A stretch of DNA of 47,984 nucleotides from Bacteroidota bacterium (GTDB lineage Bacteria > Bacteroidota > Bacteroidia > B-17B0 > Aurantibacillaceae): NCBI GenBank assembly GCA_003153315.1, contig PLYA01000027.1, forward strand, positions 7,485 through 55,468, written 5' to 3'. A program made the position numbers and the translations under genes. The notes under the pieces were generated by a model. That model was not told where the DNA came from, ran no database searches, and worked only from the letters and a program-made list of their open reading frames with translations. The stretch's first letter is position 1, and every line of letters begins with the position of its first letter. Below, one piece after another: positions 8,220 through 16,027 of the stretch.

Positions 8220-9065
8220 ATGAACAAAATATTCATTAAAATATCGGCTCTATCTATCTCATTATCATTAATGATATTAGCTGCTTCATGCACAAAAACA
8301 GGTGCTACCGGGCCTAATGGTGCAGCAGGTTCAAATGGCGCTCCGGGACCCACTTTAACCGGAAATATACAGGGATTAGTTTCTTTATACGATGTTTCGG
8401 GTGTAAAAATATTATCTCCAACAGATTCCTTGTCGGGTGATAGCGTTATACTTACCAATGTGGGTTCAGGTGCTGTTATGAAAACAGTTACAGGCAGTAA
8501 CGGAATGTATACTTTTACGAATGTTAGTACCGGAACATACAGTATGGTTGTTAACAGACAAGGCTATGGAAGGGTATTGGTTTATGGATCTCAATTCGTA
8601 GGAGGTGGAACTATTGATAAAAACTTTGCTTTATCAAAAATTCCTACTACCAATATTCTTGCAGCGGTGGCTAAGGATACAACTTTTGCCGTGGTAGGAG
8701 CGGGAAATGTGCCCGAAAAATATATACGGGTAAGAGGCTCTGTTCCTGTTTCTGGAGCAGTAACTACTGTAATTATATATGTTTCTCAGGCTGCTGCTAC
8801 TTTTGTAGATAGTATTCCACCCAATTTTAGTACCTATTATACAACTACTGTATCACCGGGTGTTTCTAAATTTAATTTTTACATTCCTACAAACAACTTT
8901 TATGATTTAGGTTTTCCTTCGGGTGGCATTAGCCACGCTTATTTTGCAGCATATATTCTTGCCGGAAATACGAATGCATCTACTTATACAGATTGGAGTA
9001 CTCAGCAAACTGTTTTCACGGCGCTTAGCAGCACACCTATATACGTTAACGCTCCTGTGCAGTAA
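8220..9065 (+). CDS. Lipoprotein with a short collagen-like segment and a carboxypeptidase-regulatory-like domain
   Basis: The 281-residue product has a type II signal peptide ending in LAASC (Cys24). Immediately after the lipid anchor come six uninterrupted Gly-X-Y triplets, GATGPNGAAGSNGAPGPT (residues 28-45), which may be a short collagen-like stalk. A beta-sandwich of the CarboxypepD_reg type follows at about 50-135 (LTNVGSGAVMKTVTGSNGMY, FTNVSTGTYSMVVNRQGYG). The rest (about 150-281) is a beta-rich Thr/Ser/Val region without a recognisable family. It is probably held in the outer membrane. Unlinked in transcription to its neighbours as far as can be seen. Function unknown. Confidence 0.8.
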   Translation: MNKIFIKISALSISLSLMILAASCTKTGATGPNGAAGSNGAPGPTLTGNIQGLVSLYDVSGVKILSPTDSLSGDSVILTNVGSGAVMKTVTGSNGMYTFTNVSTGTYSMVVNRQGYGRVLVYGSQFVGGGTIDKNFALSKIPTTNILAAVAKDTTFAVVGAGNVPEKYIRVRGSVPVSGAVTTVIIYVSQAAATFVDSIPPNFSTYYTTTVSPGVSKFNFYIPTNNFYDLGFPSGGISHAYFAAYILAGNTNASTYTDWSTQQTVFTALSSTPIYVNAPVQ

Positions 9066-9093
9066 AAAACAATTAGAGTTAATTAACTTAAGA

Positions 9094-9121
9094 AGCCTTG
9101 TAGAATTTACAGGACTTTTTT
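9094..9121. terminator. Weak terminator between the lipoprotein gene and dapB
   Basis: The sequence CCTTGTAGAATTTACAGG can fold with a one-base bulge (CCT-GTA against TACAGG) and is followed by ACTTTTTT. It lies between two convergent genes and could serve the + strand gene. Confidence 0.4.
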
Positions 9122-9127
9122 GTTGAA

Positions 9128-9841
9128 TTATAAATTCAACAAATCATTCATGGTATAAATACCCTTTTTGTTATGCAGAAACTCAGCAGCTAAAACTGCG
9201 CCCAAAGCAAAACCTTTGCGGTTATAGGCCTTATGAGTAAGTGAAATTTCATCTATATCCGATTTATAAAATACAGTATGTGTACCGGGCACTTCATCTT
9301 CTCTAACCACATCAATAAACAAATCGGTATCGCTTTTTTTATCAATACTCCAGTTGCTTTTTTTAGTTTGATTGGCAAGTATTTTTTCCGCAGTAGTAAT
9401 AGCAGTCCCACTTGGTTTATCAAGCTTATGGATATGATGAATTTCCTGCATAGTTACTTCGTAGCCTGGAAAGTTTTTCATCATACGGGCTATCTCTTCA
9501 TTCATCTTAAAGAATAAATTAACTCCAAGACTAAAATTGGTAGCATAAAAAAGTGATTGCTTATCTTCAATACAAATTAATTTGATTTCTTCGAACTTAT
9601 TATACCAACCCGTAGCACCCACTACAATAGGGAGTTGAGCTTCGAAACATTTGTAAATATTATCAATAACTGTATGGGGTGTACTAAATTCAATAGCTAC
9701 GTCAGCTTGTTTTAATTGTTCTTTTGCCAGACTATTACTATTCTCTTTATCTATTTTAAAAACAATAGTATGGTTTCTTTGTAGGGCAATCTGTTCTATT
9801 TCTTTACCCATTTTACCATATCCAAAAAGTGCTATTTTCAT
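9128..9841 (-). CDS. dapB: 4-hydroxy-tetrahydrodipicolinate reductase
   Basis: DapB reduces the dapA product to tetrahydrodipicolinate with NAD(P)H in lysine and diaminopimelate synthesis. The 237-residue protein starts with the nucleotide-binding GYGKMGKEI (residues 7-15) and carries the catalytic signature HHIHKLDKPSGTA (about 146-158), with the key His and Lys. It is shorter than the roughly 270 residues of E. coli DapB, as is usual in Bacteroidota. Last gene of a four-gene operon, 3 bp after the DUF5683 gene. dapA is about 23 kb away (33307-34188), so the two are not co-transcribed. Confidence 0.96.
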   Translation of the reverse strand: MKIALFGYGKMGKEIEQIALQRNHTIVFKIDKENSNSLAKEQLKQADVAIEFSTPHTVIDNIYKCFEAQLPIVVGATGWYNKFEEIKLICIEDKQSLFYATNFSLGVNLFFKMNEEIARMMKNFPGYEVTMQEIHHIHKLDKPSGTAITTAEKILANQTKKSNWSIDKKSDTDLFIDVVREDEVPGTHTVFYKSDIDEISLTHKAYNRKGFALGAVLAAEFLHNKKGIYTMNDLLNL

Positions 9842-9844
9842 TTT

Positions 9845-10468
9845 CTATTTAAAAGTAAGTGCAAAACTCAAACCCATACCTATGCCATACGTACTTTGTG
9901 CGCAGTAAAATGCTTTAGGTTTTATGTTTAACGTAAGATTATCACTTACATCAAAAGTTTTTAAATGCCCATCAATGCTGGCGTCAATAATATTTAGAAC
10001 GTAAACAAGTCCAATGCCTATAACTGTCATATCAAAATGCTTTTTATACAATAGTTTTTGTGTATTCAAATCACTAGTAGAGTATATTGCTAATTTAGTG
10101 TCAGGGTTATGCAGGGTATATACAGAAACAGAATCTCCGTATTTATAACGAAGCACTAATTCTTTATGATATTCCTGATACAAACTGTTTGTATGATATA
10201 CTAAATACCCCATACCAGCTAAAGCTGCATATATAATAGGCATTTTCCAATACTTCTTATTATAAGCCTGTCCTAAACCCGGTAAAATAGTTGACATAAT
10301 AGCTGCTTTATGCGCTTCTTTATTTGCCATTTTTTTCAGGGCTTTATCTGAAGCTGTAGTATCTTTTTTAACAGGGGTGCTTGTGTATGTAGTAACAGAA
10401 GAATAACTAGGCGGTGAAACAAGCAAGAGAATAAAAAGGCAGCTAACTATCTTTAGGATTCTATTCAT
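9845..10468 (-). CDS. DUF5683 family membrane protein
   Basis: The 207-residue protein has an N-terminal signal or anchor segment (IVSCLFILLLVSPPSYS) and the family hallmark STILPGLGQAYNKKYWKMP (about 59-77). A hydrophobic helix (IIYAALAGMGYLVYH) and a second one (TVIGIGLVYVLNIIDASIDGH without its last residue) follow. The Gly-Gln-Tyr-rich motif resembles TM2-type small envelope proteins. DUF5683 genes commonly sit next to dapB and lepB in Bacteroidota, as here with dapB. The biochemical role is not known. Confidence 0.85.
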   Translation of the reverse strand: MNRILKIVSCLFILLLVSPPSYSSVTTYTSTPVKKDTTASDKALKKMANKEAHKAAIMSTILPGLGQAYNKKYWKMPIIYAALAGMGYLVYHTNSLYQEYHKELVLRYKYGDSVSVYTLHNPDTKLAIYSTSDLNTQKLLYKKHFDMTVIGIGLVYVLNIIDASIDGHLKTFDVSDNLTLNIKPKAFYCAQSTYGIGMGLSFALTFK

Positions 10469-10474
10469 TAGTTA

Positions 10475-11242
10475 TTAAACAATCTTTTTACACAGATAAA
10501 TCATTTCGCCTTTTGGCAAACGGTATCTATCAACCAGTTCGGCAGAAAAACTATTAGCATAATCATCGGCAACAACGGTAAACCCTGCTTCTTCCAAACG
10601 GTTTTTATAATCTAATCCATATAAACGCACATGGTCTTTTTGCCAGAAATGTTCTTCGCGTGCTTCCGGTGTAGTAATGCTTTTGTCTTCGTAAGTAGTT
10701 TGTCGGGTAATATCCATAGGCACCTGAAATATACCCCAGCCACCCGACATCATAATGCGGTATAACTCGCGCATACATTGCCTGTCGTCATCTACATGCT
10801 CTAATACATGATTACAAAATATCACATCAAAGGTGTTGTCTTTAAAAGGCGCATGATGCAAATCCATTTTTACATCGGCAATGGGGGAGTTTAAATCCGC
10901 TGTGGTGTAAGTTATATTCTTCATTGCCTTAAACAGTTTATAAAAACATTGTTCTGGGGCAATGTGCAGCATATTATGAGGTGCTGTAAAGAAATCAGTT
11001 TTGTTCTTCAGGTAAAGCCATAACAGCCTGTGCCGCTCTAAAGAAAGGCTTCCCGGACATAATACATTTTTTCTTTTAGCCCTGCCAGAGTATCCATAAG
11101 GTAAAAACTTACGATAAGTTTTTCCACTGATGGGGTCTTCATATTTATTTCCGGCATAAACAATAGGGGCAATTTTGCTAAATAATAAACTTACCTGAAT
11201 TAAAATAGGACGCGGTATGTTGCGCAATAACCAATGAAACAT
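10475..11242 (-). CDS. Class I SAM-dependent methyltransferase
   Basis: The 255-residue protein has a Rossmann-type methyltransferase core. Post-motif I appears as NITYTTADLNSPIADVKMD (about 123-141), and the typical motif is FDVIFCNHVLEHVDDD (about 153-168), followed by MRELYRIMMSGGWGIFQVP. This HVLEHV pattern is that of Methyltransf_11 enzymes. The start directly abuts the stop of the MoxR gene (11242/11243), so they are translationally coupled. The substrate is unknown; an N-terminal basic segment (GKTYRKFLPYGYSGRAKRKN) is conserved-looking but unassigned. Confidence 0.85.
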   Translation of the reverse strand: MFHWLLRNIPRPILIQVSLLFSKIAPIVYAGNKYEDPISGKTYRKFLPYGYSGRAKRKNVLCPGSLSLERHRLLWLYLKNKTDFFTAPHNMLHIAPEQCFYKLFKAMKNITYTTADLNSPIADVKMDLHHAPFKDNTFDVIFCNHVLEHVDDDRQCMRELYRIMMSGGWGIFQVPMDITRQTTYEDKSITTPEAREEHFWQKDHVRLYGLDYKNRLEEAGFTVVADDYANSFSAELVDRYRLPKGEMIYLCKKIV

Positions 11243-12205
11243 TTAAATCAATTTTGAAATAATATCCTCAACATTCATGCCATCTGCTTCGGCTTTGTAG
11301 TTGCGCACAATACGGTGCCTCAATACATGATGGGCAACGGCTCTTACATCTTCAATATCCGGAGAGTACTTTCCGTTTAATGCTGCATGGCATTTGGCGC
11401 CTAATACCAGATACTGCGATGCCCTTGGGCCTGCACCCCATGATAGATATTGTTGCGCCAGTTTATTATCAACCGAATTGTTTGGACGGGTTTTAACGGC
11501 AAGTTTCACGGCATATTCTACTACATTATCAGCTACAGGAATTTTGCGCACTAATTGCTGGAAGTATATAATCTCTTCGGCAGATATAATTTTATTTAAG
11601 GTAACATGCCTGTCAACCGTAGTTTGCTTTACCACTTCAAACTCTTCCTCTAAGGTTGGATAATCTAACCAAAGGTTAAACATAAATCGGTCTAACTGAG
11701 CCTCGGGTAGGGGGTAGGTACCTTCCTGTTCTATAGGGTTTTGGGTAGCCAGTACAAAGAAGGGGTCGGGTAATTTGTATCTCTTTCCGGCAACGGTAAC
11801 AATACGTTCCTGCATCGCCTCCAATAAAGCAGCCTGTGTTTTGGGCGGTGTACGGTTAATCTCATCTGCCAAGACAATATTGGCAAATAAAGGTCCCTGC
11901 ATAAATTTAAAATTTCGGGCTTCGTCCAGTATCTCCGAGCCTGTAATATCACTGGGCATTAAATCGGGAGTAAATTGTATGCGGTTAAATGTTAAACCCA
12001 ATACATCGGCAATGGTATTTACCAATAAGGTCTTTGCCAAGCCTGGTACACCCACTAATAAACAATGCCCCCTGCAAAAAACAGATATTAGGGTATTATT
12101 AATAACCTCATGTTGGCCTACAATCACCTTGCCTATTTCGGCAGCCAGTTTTTTGTTGGTAGCATGCAAAGCATCTAAAGCTTCAACATCCGATTTAAAT
12201 TGCAT
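11243..12205 (-). CDS. MoxR-family AAA+ ATPase
   Basis: The 320-residue protein is a full-length AAA_3 ATPase: Walker A GVPGLAKTLL (about 53-62), Walker B with VLADEINRTPPKTQAALLE (about 111-129), sensor 1 ATQNP (about 153-157) and a C-terminal lid domain. MoxR proteins act as chaperones that mature or insert partner complexes, usually with von Willebrand-A proteins. No VWA or DUF58 gene follows here; instead the operon continues with a methyltransferase, DUF5683 and dapB. First gene of that operon. Confidence 0.93.
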   Translation of the reverse strand: MQFKSDVEALDALHATNKKLAAEIGKVIVGQHEVINNTLISVFCRGHCLLVGVPGLAKTLLVNTIADVLGLTFNRIQFTPDLMPSDITGSEILDEARNFKFMQGPLFANIVLADEINRTPPKTQAALLEAMQERIVTVAGKRYKLPDPFFVLATQNPIEQEGTYPLPEAQLDRFMFNLWLDYPTLEEEFEVVKQTTVDRHVTLNKIISAEEIIYFQQLVRKIPVADNVVEYAVKLAVKTRPNNSVDNKLAQQYLSWGAGPRASQYLVLGAKCHAALNGKYSPDIEDVRAVAHHVLRHRIVRNYKAEADGMNVEDIISKLI

Positions 12206-12310
12206 TATTCGTTTATTTAAGTTTTTATTTTTGCACTCATGTATTCGCTACGCTCGGCTGTAACTTTTTAGAGGAAGCGAAGTTAGTATAACATAGCCGC
12301 ATACCCAAAT

Positions 12311-12340
12311 AAAAAAGTCCTGCATTGCTGCAGGACTTTA
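12311..12340. terminator. Bidirectional hairpin terminator after the SBBP/T9SS gene
   Basis: A perfect 11-bp stem (AAAGTCCTGCA / TGCAGGACTTT) closes on the loop TTGC, with an A run on the left that becomes a T run on the minus strand. It lies 25 bp beyond the stop of the minus-strand gene. It closely resembles the hairpin at 45432-45463. Confidence 0.85.
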
Positions 12341-12364
12341 ATCTTGTTATAGTATTAATGTAAG

Positions 12365-14041
12365 TTATTTTACAATAACTAACTTCTTGTTTACAGCACC
12401 TTCGTTGCTTATAATATTCAGGTTATAAACACCTTCGTTTAGGTTGCTTGCATCAACAATAGTTTTGCCATTTATGGCTTGGTTTAATACTAATTTGCCA
12501 TTTACATCATAAATGGTACAATGTACGTTAAGCATCGTATTTGTAGTTTCTACTACAAAGCTGCCATTGTTAGGATTAGGGTAAATATTGGCATCTATAC
12601 TGTTAGATTTTATTTCATTTATACCCGCAGAAAATGGCGTACCATATTTTGCCACATACATATCATTAGCACCGCCATTGGTTAAGGTATAAGTTCCGAA
12701 AGCAAGAGTAGTGCTGGTATAATATCCGGCTATATAAGAACTTCCGTCAACATCTACGGCAATAGCATTCCCTTGTTCATTGCCACTTCCGCTAGCACTT
12801 TCAGCTCCAAGTGCATTTCCTGAAGCATCATACTGTGCAATAAAAATATCATTGGTACCAGAGCTACCGGCAGCACCGCCGGCGTTTGTTAATGTTGTGC
12901 TTCCAAAAGCAATAGTAGGACTCGAAAAATAACCTGTTATATGTGAATTTCCACTAGCATCCACACATATAGCATTACCAATATCATTACCTGACCCGCC
13001 GGCATTTTTAGCCCAAAGTACGTTACCTGATGAATCGTATTTTATAATAAAAATATCATCATACCCATGAACTGATAGAGCTGTAGTGCTAAAAGTAAGT
13101 GTTGCGCTATTAAAAGTGCCAACTATAATAGGGTTACTATTAGCATCCACTTTCAAGCCATTACCTCCTTCATTAGAAGCTCCGGAAGCAGTTTTAGCCC
13201 ATACTACTGTGCCTGATGAATTATATTTTACAGTAAAATAATCAAGGCCACCGCCGTTAGTAAAAGTAGTACTACCAAATGTAATGCTAGAACTGGTATA
13301 GTTTCCGGTTACATAAACATTTCCACTGCCATCTGCAGCTATACCCAGGCCTATTTCATTAGAACTTCCTCCTGCACTTTTGGCCCAAAGCGGGTTTCCA
13401 GAGGCATCGTATTTAGCAACAAAAAAATCATTGGTTCCTCCACTACCTGAGCCTCCGCTTGTGTTTGTTAACGTAGTGCTTCCAAAAGCAATGCTGCTGC
13501 TTGCAAAATAGCCTGTTATATAAGTATTTCCACTGTTATCTACTGCTATATTTTCTCCTATATCATTGCCCGCTCCACCGGCATCTTTAGCCCAAAGTGC
13601 ATTACCAGAAGCATCAAATTTTACAATGAAAATATCATCATAGCCATGGAGTGCTATGGCGGTTGTACCAAAAGTAAGCGAAGAACTGTTGAAGGTACCT
13701 ACTACATACACATTTCCGCTTGCATCAAGCGTTATATTATTTCCTCCTTCATTAGAAGTACCTGTAGCTCCTTTAGCCCAAAGTACATTTCCGGAAGGGT
13801 CGTATTTTACCAGATAAAAATCTATACCACCATGATTTGTAAGAGTTGTACTCCCAAAAGTAATTGAAGAACTTGAAAATCCTCCGGTTACGTATGTATT
13901 TCCGCTGGCATCAACAGCTATGCCATTAGCATAATCATTGGCAGTTCCGCCTGCACCTTTGGCCCATTGCCATGATTGTGCGTTAACATGTATGCCCATA
14001 AGAGCAAATCCGATTGCTAATGTTGTAATTGTTTTTTTCAT
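12365..14041 (-). CDS. SBBP-repeat T9SS cargo protein (type A sorting domain)
   Basis: The 558-residue protein has a signal peptide (about 1-21, ending HVNA). It contains about eight SBBP beta-propeller repeats of the form GNxYVTGxFxSSSITFGSTTLTN followed by (F/Y)xVKYDxSGNxLWAK; one is ASGNTYVTGGFSSSSITFG. The last 75 residues are a T9SS type A sorting domain: IYPNPNNGSF, then YDVNGKLVL and LNEGVYNLNIIS, ending KLVIVK. It should therefore be exported through the outer membrane and cleaved or anchored at the surface. The nearly identical repeats, also seen at DNA level, suggest internal duplication. Ligand unknown. Confidence 0.92.
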   Translation of the reverse strand: MKKTITTLAIGFALMGIHVNAQSWQWAKGAGGTANDYANGIAVDASGNTYVTGGFSSSSITFGSTTLTNHGGIDFYLVKYDPSGNVLWAKGATGTSNEGGNNITLDASGNVYVVGTFNSSSLTFGTTAIALHGYDDIFIVKFDASGNALWAKDAGGAGNDIGENIAVDNSGNTYITGYFASSSIAFGSTTLTNTSGGSGSGGTNDFFVAKYDASGNPLWAKSAGGSSNEIGLGIAADGSGNVYVTGNYTSSSITFGSTTFTNGGGLDYFTVKYNSSGTVVWAKTASGASNEGGNGLKVDANSNPIIVGTFNSATLTFSTTALSVHGYDDIFIIKYDSSGNVLWAKNAGGSGNDIGNAICVDASGNSHITGYFSSPTIAFGSTTLTNAGGAAGSSGTNDIFIAQYDASGNALGAESASGSGNEQGNAIAVDVDGSSYIAGYYTSTTLAFGTYTLTNGGANDMYVAKYGTPFSAGINEIKSNSIDANIYPNPNNGSFVVETTNTMLNVHCTIYDVNGKLVLNQAINGKTIVDASNLNEGVYNLNIISNEGAVNKKLVIVK

Positions 14042-14055
14042 ATTCTGTTTTTTTT

Positions 14056-14063
14056 CAAAGGTA
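14056..14063 (-). promoter_or_regulatory. -7 box TACCTTTG for the SBBP/T9SS gene
   Basis: On the minus strand this matches TAnnTTTG and lies about 14 bases before the ATG at 14041. Confidence 0.5.
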
Positions 14064-14174
14064 TATCAAATAAACAGACAAGAAGCTGCAGATTTAGCCA
14101 ACGGTATGTTTGGGGTGCTTAACTGTATGTTTGGTTGAGCGAACGGTAAAAACAACAATTATTAATTAATAAAA

Positions 14175-14200
14175 AAAGCCGCTCTTAATGGAGCGGCTTC
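14175..14200. terminator. Terminator after the truncated LRR/T9SS gene
   Basis: A 9-bp perfect stem (AAGCCGCTC / GAGCGGCTT) with the loop TTAATG is preceded on the + strand by an A tract, which is a T tract on the minus strand. It lies 23 bp after the stop codon at 14223. Confidence 0.8.
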
Positions 14201-14222
14201 TTAAATTTTAAGTATCCCATAT

Positions 14223-14843
14223 TTATCTCACAATAACCAACCTTTTATTTGTTACACCCTCACTGCTTATAATACTAAGGTTATAAACACCTTCATTTAA
14301 AGCGCTTGCATCTATAGTAGTTTTGCCGTTTACAGTTTGACTTAAAACAAGCTTACCGTTTACATCATACAATTGCATGGTTTGTTTTGTATCCCCGTTT
14401 GTTTCTATAACAAAACTGCCATTATTGGGGTTGGGATAAATATTTGCTCTGTTGTTTTCGTTATATTGCTCTATGCCTGCGGTTGAAACAGCACAACCAT
14501 TGGTATTGCCTGCTGCACAAAGCGGAGTGTTTGTATAAGAATTCATGGCAGGCAGCACGTAATTGGGTAAACAGTTATAAGGGTTTCCTGAACCTATAAC
14601 TACGGTAGTAAGAGAATTTGGAAAAGTTGGAAAGCAACTTATATGATTACTGTCGCAGACTAAAATTTTTAATGAAGCGGGTAAAGTTGGAAGACTTGTT
14701 AAGTTACACCCCTCGCAATATAGCTCTGTAAGCGAAGCCGGTAAGGTGGGAAGAGTTGTTAAAAAATTACCTGTGCAATTTAAATAAGTAAGCGAAGCCG
14801 GCAATGCAGGAGGCGGGGCTTTGTGATTTGTTCTTTTAAAATA
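14223..14843 (-). pseudogene. 5'-truncated leucine-rich-repeat T9SS protein
   Basis: The open frame runs from an in-frame stop at 14844-14846 down to 14223 and has no ATG or GTG start near its beginning and no signal peptide. Only a TTG at 14804 inside a repeat could start it. It holds three to four short leucine-rich repeats of the type LPASLTYLNCTGNFLTTLPT and a complete T9SS type A sorting domain (IYPNPNNGSF, YDVNGKLVL, LNEGVYNLSIIS, KRLVIVR). Without a signal peptide the protein could not be exported. I read it as the 3' remnant of a longer LRR cargo gene whose front was lost where the neighbouring orphan gene begins. A sequencing error cannot be excluded but would not supply the missing signal peptide. 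Confidence 0.7.
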
Positions 14844-15593
14844 TTATCCGCCGGCAGGGGGTGTAACGGGTGTGGCCGTACCACCCGTTGCGGGCGTTGT
14901 ACCCGTTTGTCCGTTCACGGTAATGCTTACCACATCGCTAAACTCGCCGGCAACGGCATCTTTGTATAAATAAATCAGTTTATATTTCCATACGGCTGCT
15001 GCATTAGCTGCGGGCAGTGCGCTGGGGTCTATATAAGTGGTTTGGGTTATGCGTTCCAGTTTTAGAAAACCCGCACCCGTATCTTTCCAAATTTCTACTC
15101 CTTCAAAACTTCCTTTGGTATAGTTTAGTTTGGGGTGCCCGCCTGCACTATGCGCTATGGTAAATTTGGGTTTGCCTGTAGCAGGGTCAAAATTAGATGC
15201 AGGGCCCGCAATGCCCAAATCTTCGCCAATGTTTTGGGTATATACCTTGTTGGGGTTGTGTATAAGGCTTTGTATAAGGGTTCTAAAACGCCCTTTAATA
15301 TCGGCAGGCACGGCAGCAGGTGCGGCCGGCAAAACCGGCAGCGTTGGAAAGCCGCCCAGGTTGGTAATATTGGCATGCAGCAGCTGGGTTTTGTATTCGG
15401 TATAATTATGCGCAAAGGTTTGCATAATCTGGGCGCAGCTAAGCGCATAATCAAAAGCCAGGCTATCGGCTTTTACGGCATTTATTTGTGCCGTGCTAAG
15501 GCCAAACAAGGTGGCATAGCCGGGTATTTTGCTTACAAAGGTTTTTAATTGCAGGTTAAAACCCGCGTCTGATGTTTCAATGTGCGTGGTCAT
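14844..15593 (-). CDS. Orphan family gene A (about 250 aa, fibronectin-III-like C-terminal half)
   Basis: No signal peptide. Residues 1-115 look helical (FNLQLKTFVSKIPGYATLFG and IKGRFRTLIQSLIHNP); about 145-230 reads as a fibronectin-III-like sandwich (FEGVEIWKDTGAGFLKLERI, VWKYKLIYLYKD, GEFSDVVSITVNG), ending in a Thr/Pro/Gly tail. I do not recognise a named family. Its 5' leader is shared with the genes at 34560-35309 and 45488-46258, and each of the three stands by a 21-bp array. Base composition is richer in G+C than the neighbouring genes. The stop codon is in frame with, and immediately before, the LRR/T9SS remnant. Cytoplasmic location is inferred only from lack of a signal. Confidence 0.7.
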   Translation of the reverse strand: MTTHIETSDAGFNLQLKTFVSKIPGYATLFGLSTAQINAVKADSLAFDYALSCAQIMQTFAHNYTEYKTQLLHANITNLGGFPTLPVLPAAPAAVPADIKGRFRTLIQSLIHNPNKVYTQNIGEDLGIAGPASNFDPATGKPKFTIAHSAGGHPKLNYTKGSFEGVEIWKDTGAGFLKLERITQTTYIDPSALPAANAAAVWKYKLIYLYKDAVAGEFSDVVSITVNGQTGTTPATGGTATPVTPPAGG

Positions 15594-15924
15594 GGTTTTT
15601 ATGGTTTAGGTTTATAATTAAGCTGTCTGTTATCTTGTTTTTAAAACGCCCAACAACCCTGTGGCCGGTTCCAACAACCTTTTCAGAACCCCCGGCAACC
15701 CTGTGGGTACTCCCTGCAACCTTGCCAGAACTTCCGGCAACCTTTTCAGAACCTCCCGCAACCCTGTGGCAAGTTCCTGCAACCTTGCCAGAACTTCCTT
15801 CAACCCTGTGGGTACCCCCTGCAACCTTGCCGGAACTTCCGGCAACTCTGTTGCAACTCCCCACAACCCTGCAGGAAGTTTCAAAATTTGGGACTAAGGG
15901 TTTTTTATAGGCTAAAAAGGGCAT
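15577..15924 (-). CDS. Doubtful repeat ORF spanning array 2 (115 aa of heptapeptide units)
   Basis: The frame starts at an ATG 30 bp after a good -7 box and reads through the whole 21-bp array, giving heptapeptides such as GKVAGSS, HRVAGGS and EKVAGSS. Its stop lies 17 bases inside orphan gene A, so translation could be coupled. Against it, other frames through the array are also open, and the equivalent arrays encode quite different peptides, one of them with no open frame. I list it because it lies on a plausible transcript. Confidence 0.25.
   Translation of the reverse strand: MPFLAYKKPLVPNFETSCRVVGSCNRVAGSSGKVAGGTHRVEGSSGKVAGTCHRVAGGSEKVAGSSGKVAGSTHRVAGGSEKVVGTGHRVVGRFKNKITDSLIINLNHKNHDHAH
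15594..15620 (-). promoter_or_regulatory. Shared 5' leader of orphan gene A
   Basis: The minus strand just before the ATG reads TTATAAACCTAAACC-ATAAAAACC. The leaders at 35310-35336 and 46259-46288 are nearly the same (ATATAAACCTAAAAAACAAAA; ATATAAATTAAAAAAAAAC). The A-rich CC-ATG end may be the ribosome-loading site. Confidence 0.6.
15654..15884. repeat. 21-bp-period tandem array 2
   Basis: Eleven consecutive units of exactly 21 bp all begin with CAACC or CAACT. Three unit types alternate: CAACCCTGTGGGTACTCCCT, CAACCTTGCCAGAACTTCCG and CAACCTTTTCAGAACCTCCC (each shown without its last base). It lies about 60 bp upstream of orphan gene A, inside its likely transcript. It is far richer in G+C than its flanks. 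Confidence 0.95.
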
Positions 15925-15953
15925 TAGAGCTAAATTATCAGGTTTATCTGCTA

Positions 15954-15985
15954 CAAATATAGTTAAAAAATAATAAGTAATCAAA
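15954..15985 (-). promoter_or_regulatory. Promoter reading through array 2 into orphan gene A
   Basis: On the minus strand the -7 box TATATTTG (15954-15961) lies 20 bp from a -33 box TTTTG (15982-15986). Both elements and the spacing fit the Bacteroidota consensus TTTG-N19-TAnnTTTG. The -33 box lies in the middle of the palindrome at 15974-15997. Confidence 0.65.
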
Positions 15986-15997
15986 ATTGATTACTTA
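15974..15997. promoter_or_regulatory. 24-bp palindromic operator (probable XRE-regulator site)
   Basis: TAAGTAATCAA-AA-TTGATTACTTA is a perfect 11-bp inverted repeat with a 2-bp centre. It lies 30 bp before the XRE gene at 16028 and covers the -33 box of the divergent promoter. A dimeric helix-turn-helix protein bound here could control both directions. There is no T tract, so a terminator is unlikely. Confidence 0.7.
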
Positions 15998-16027
15998 CTT
16001 GCCGATTATAAATTGATAATTAGCGGG

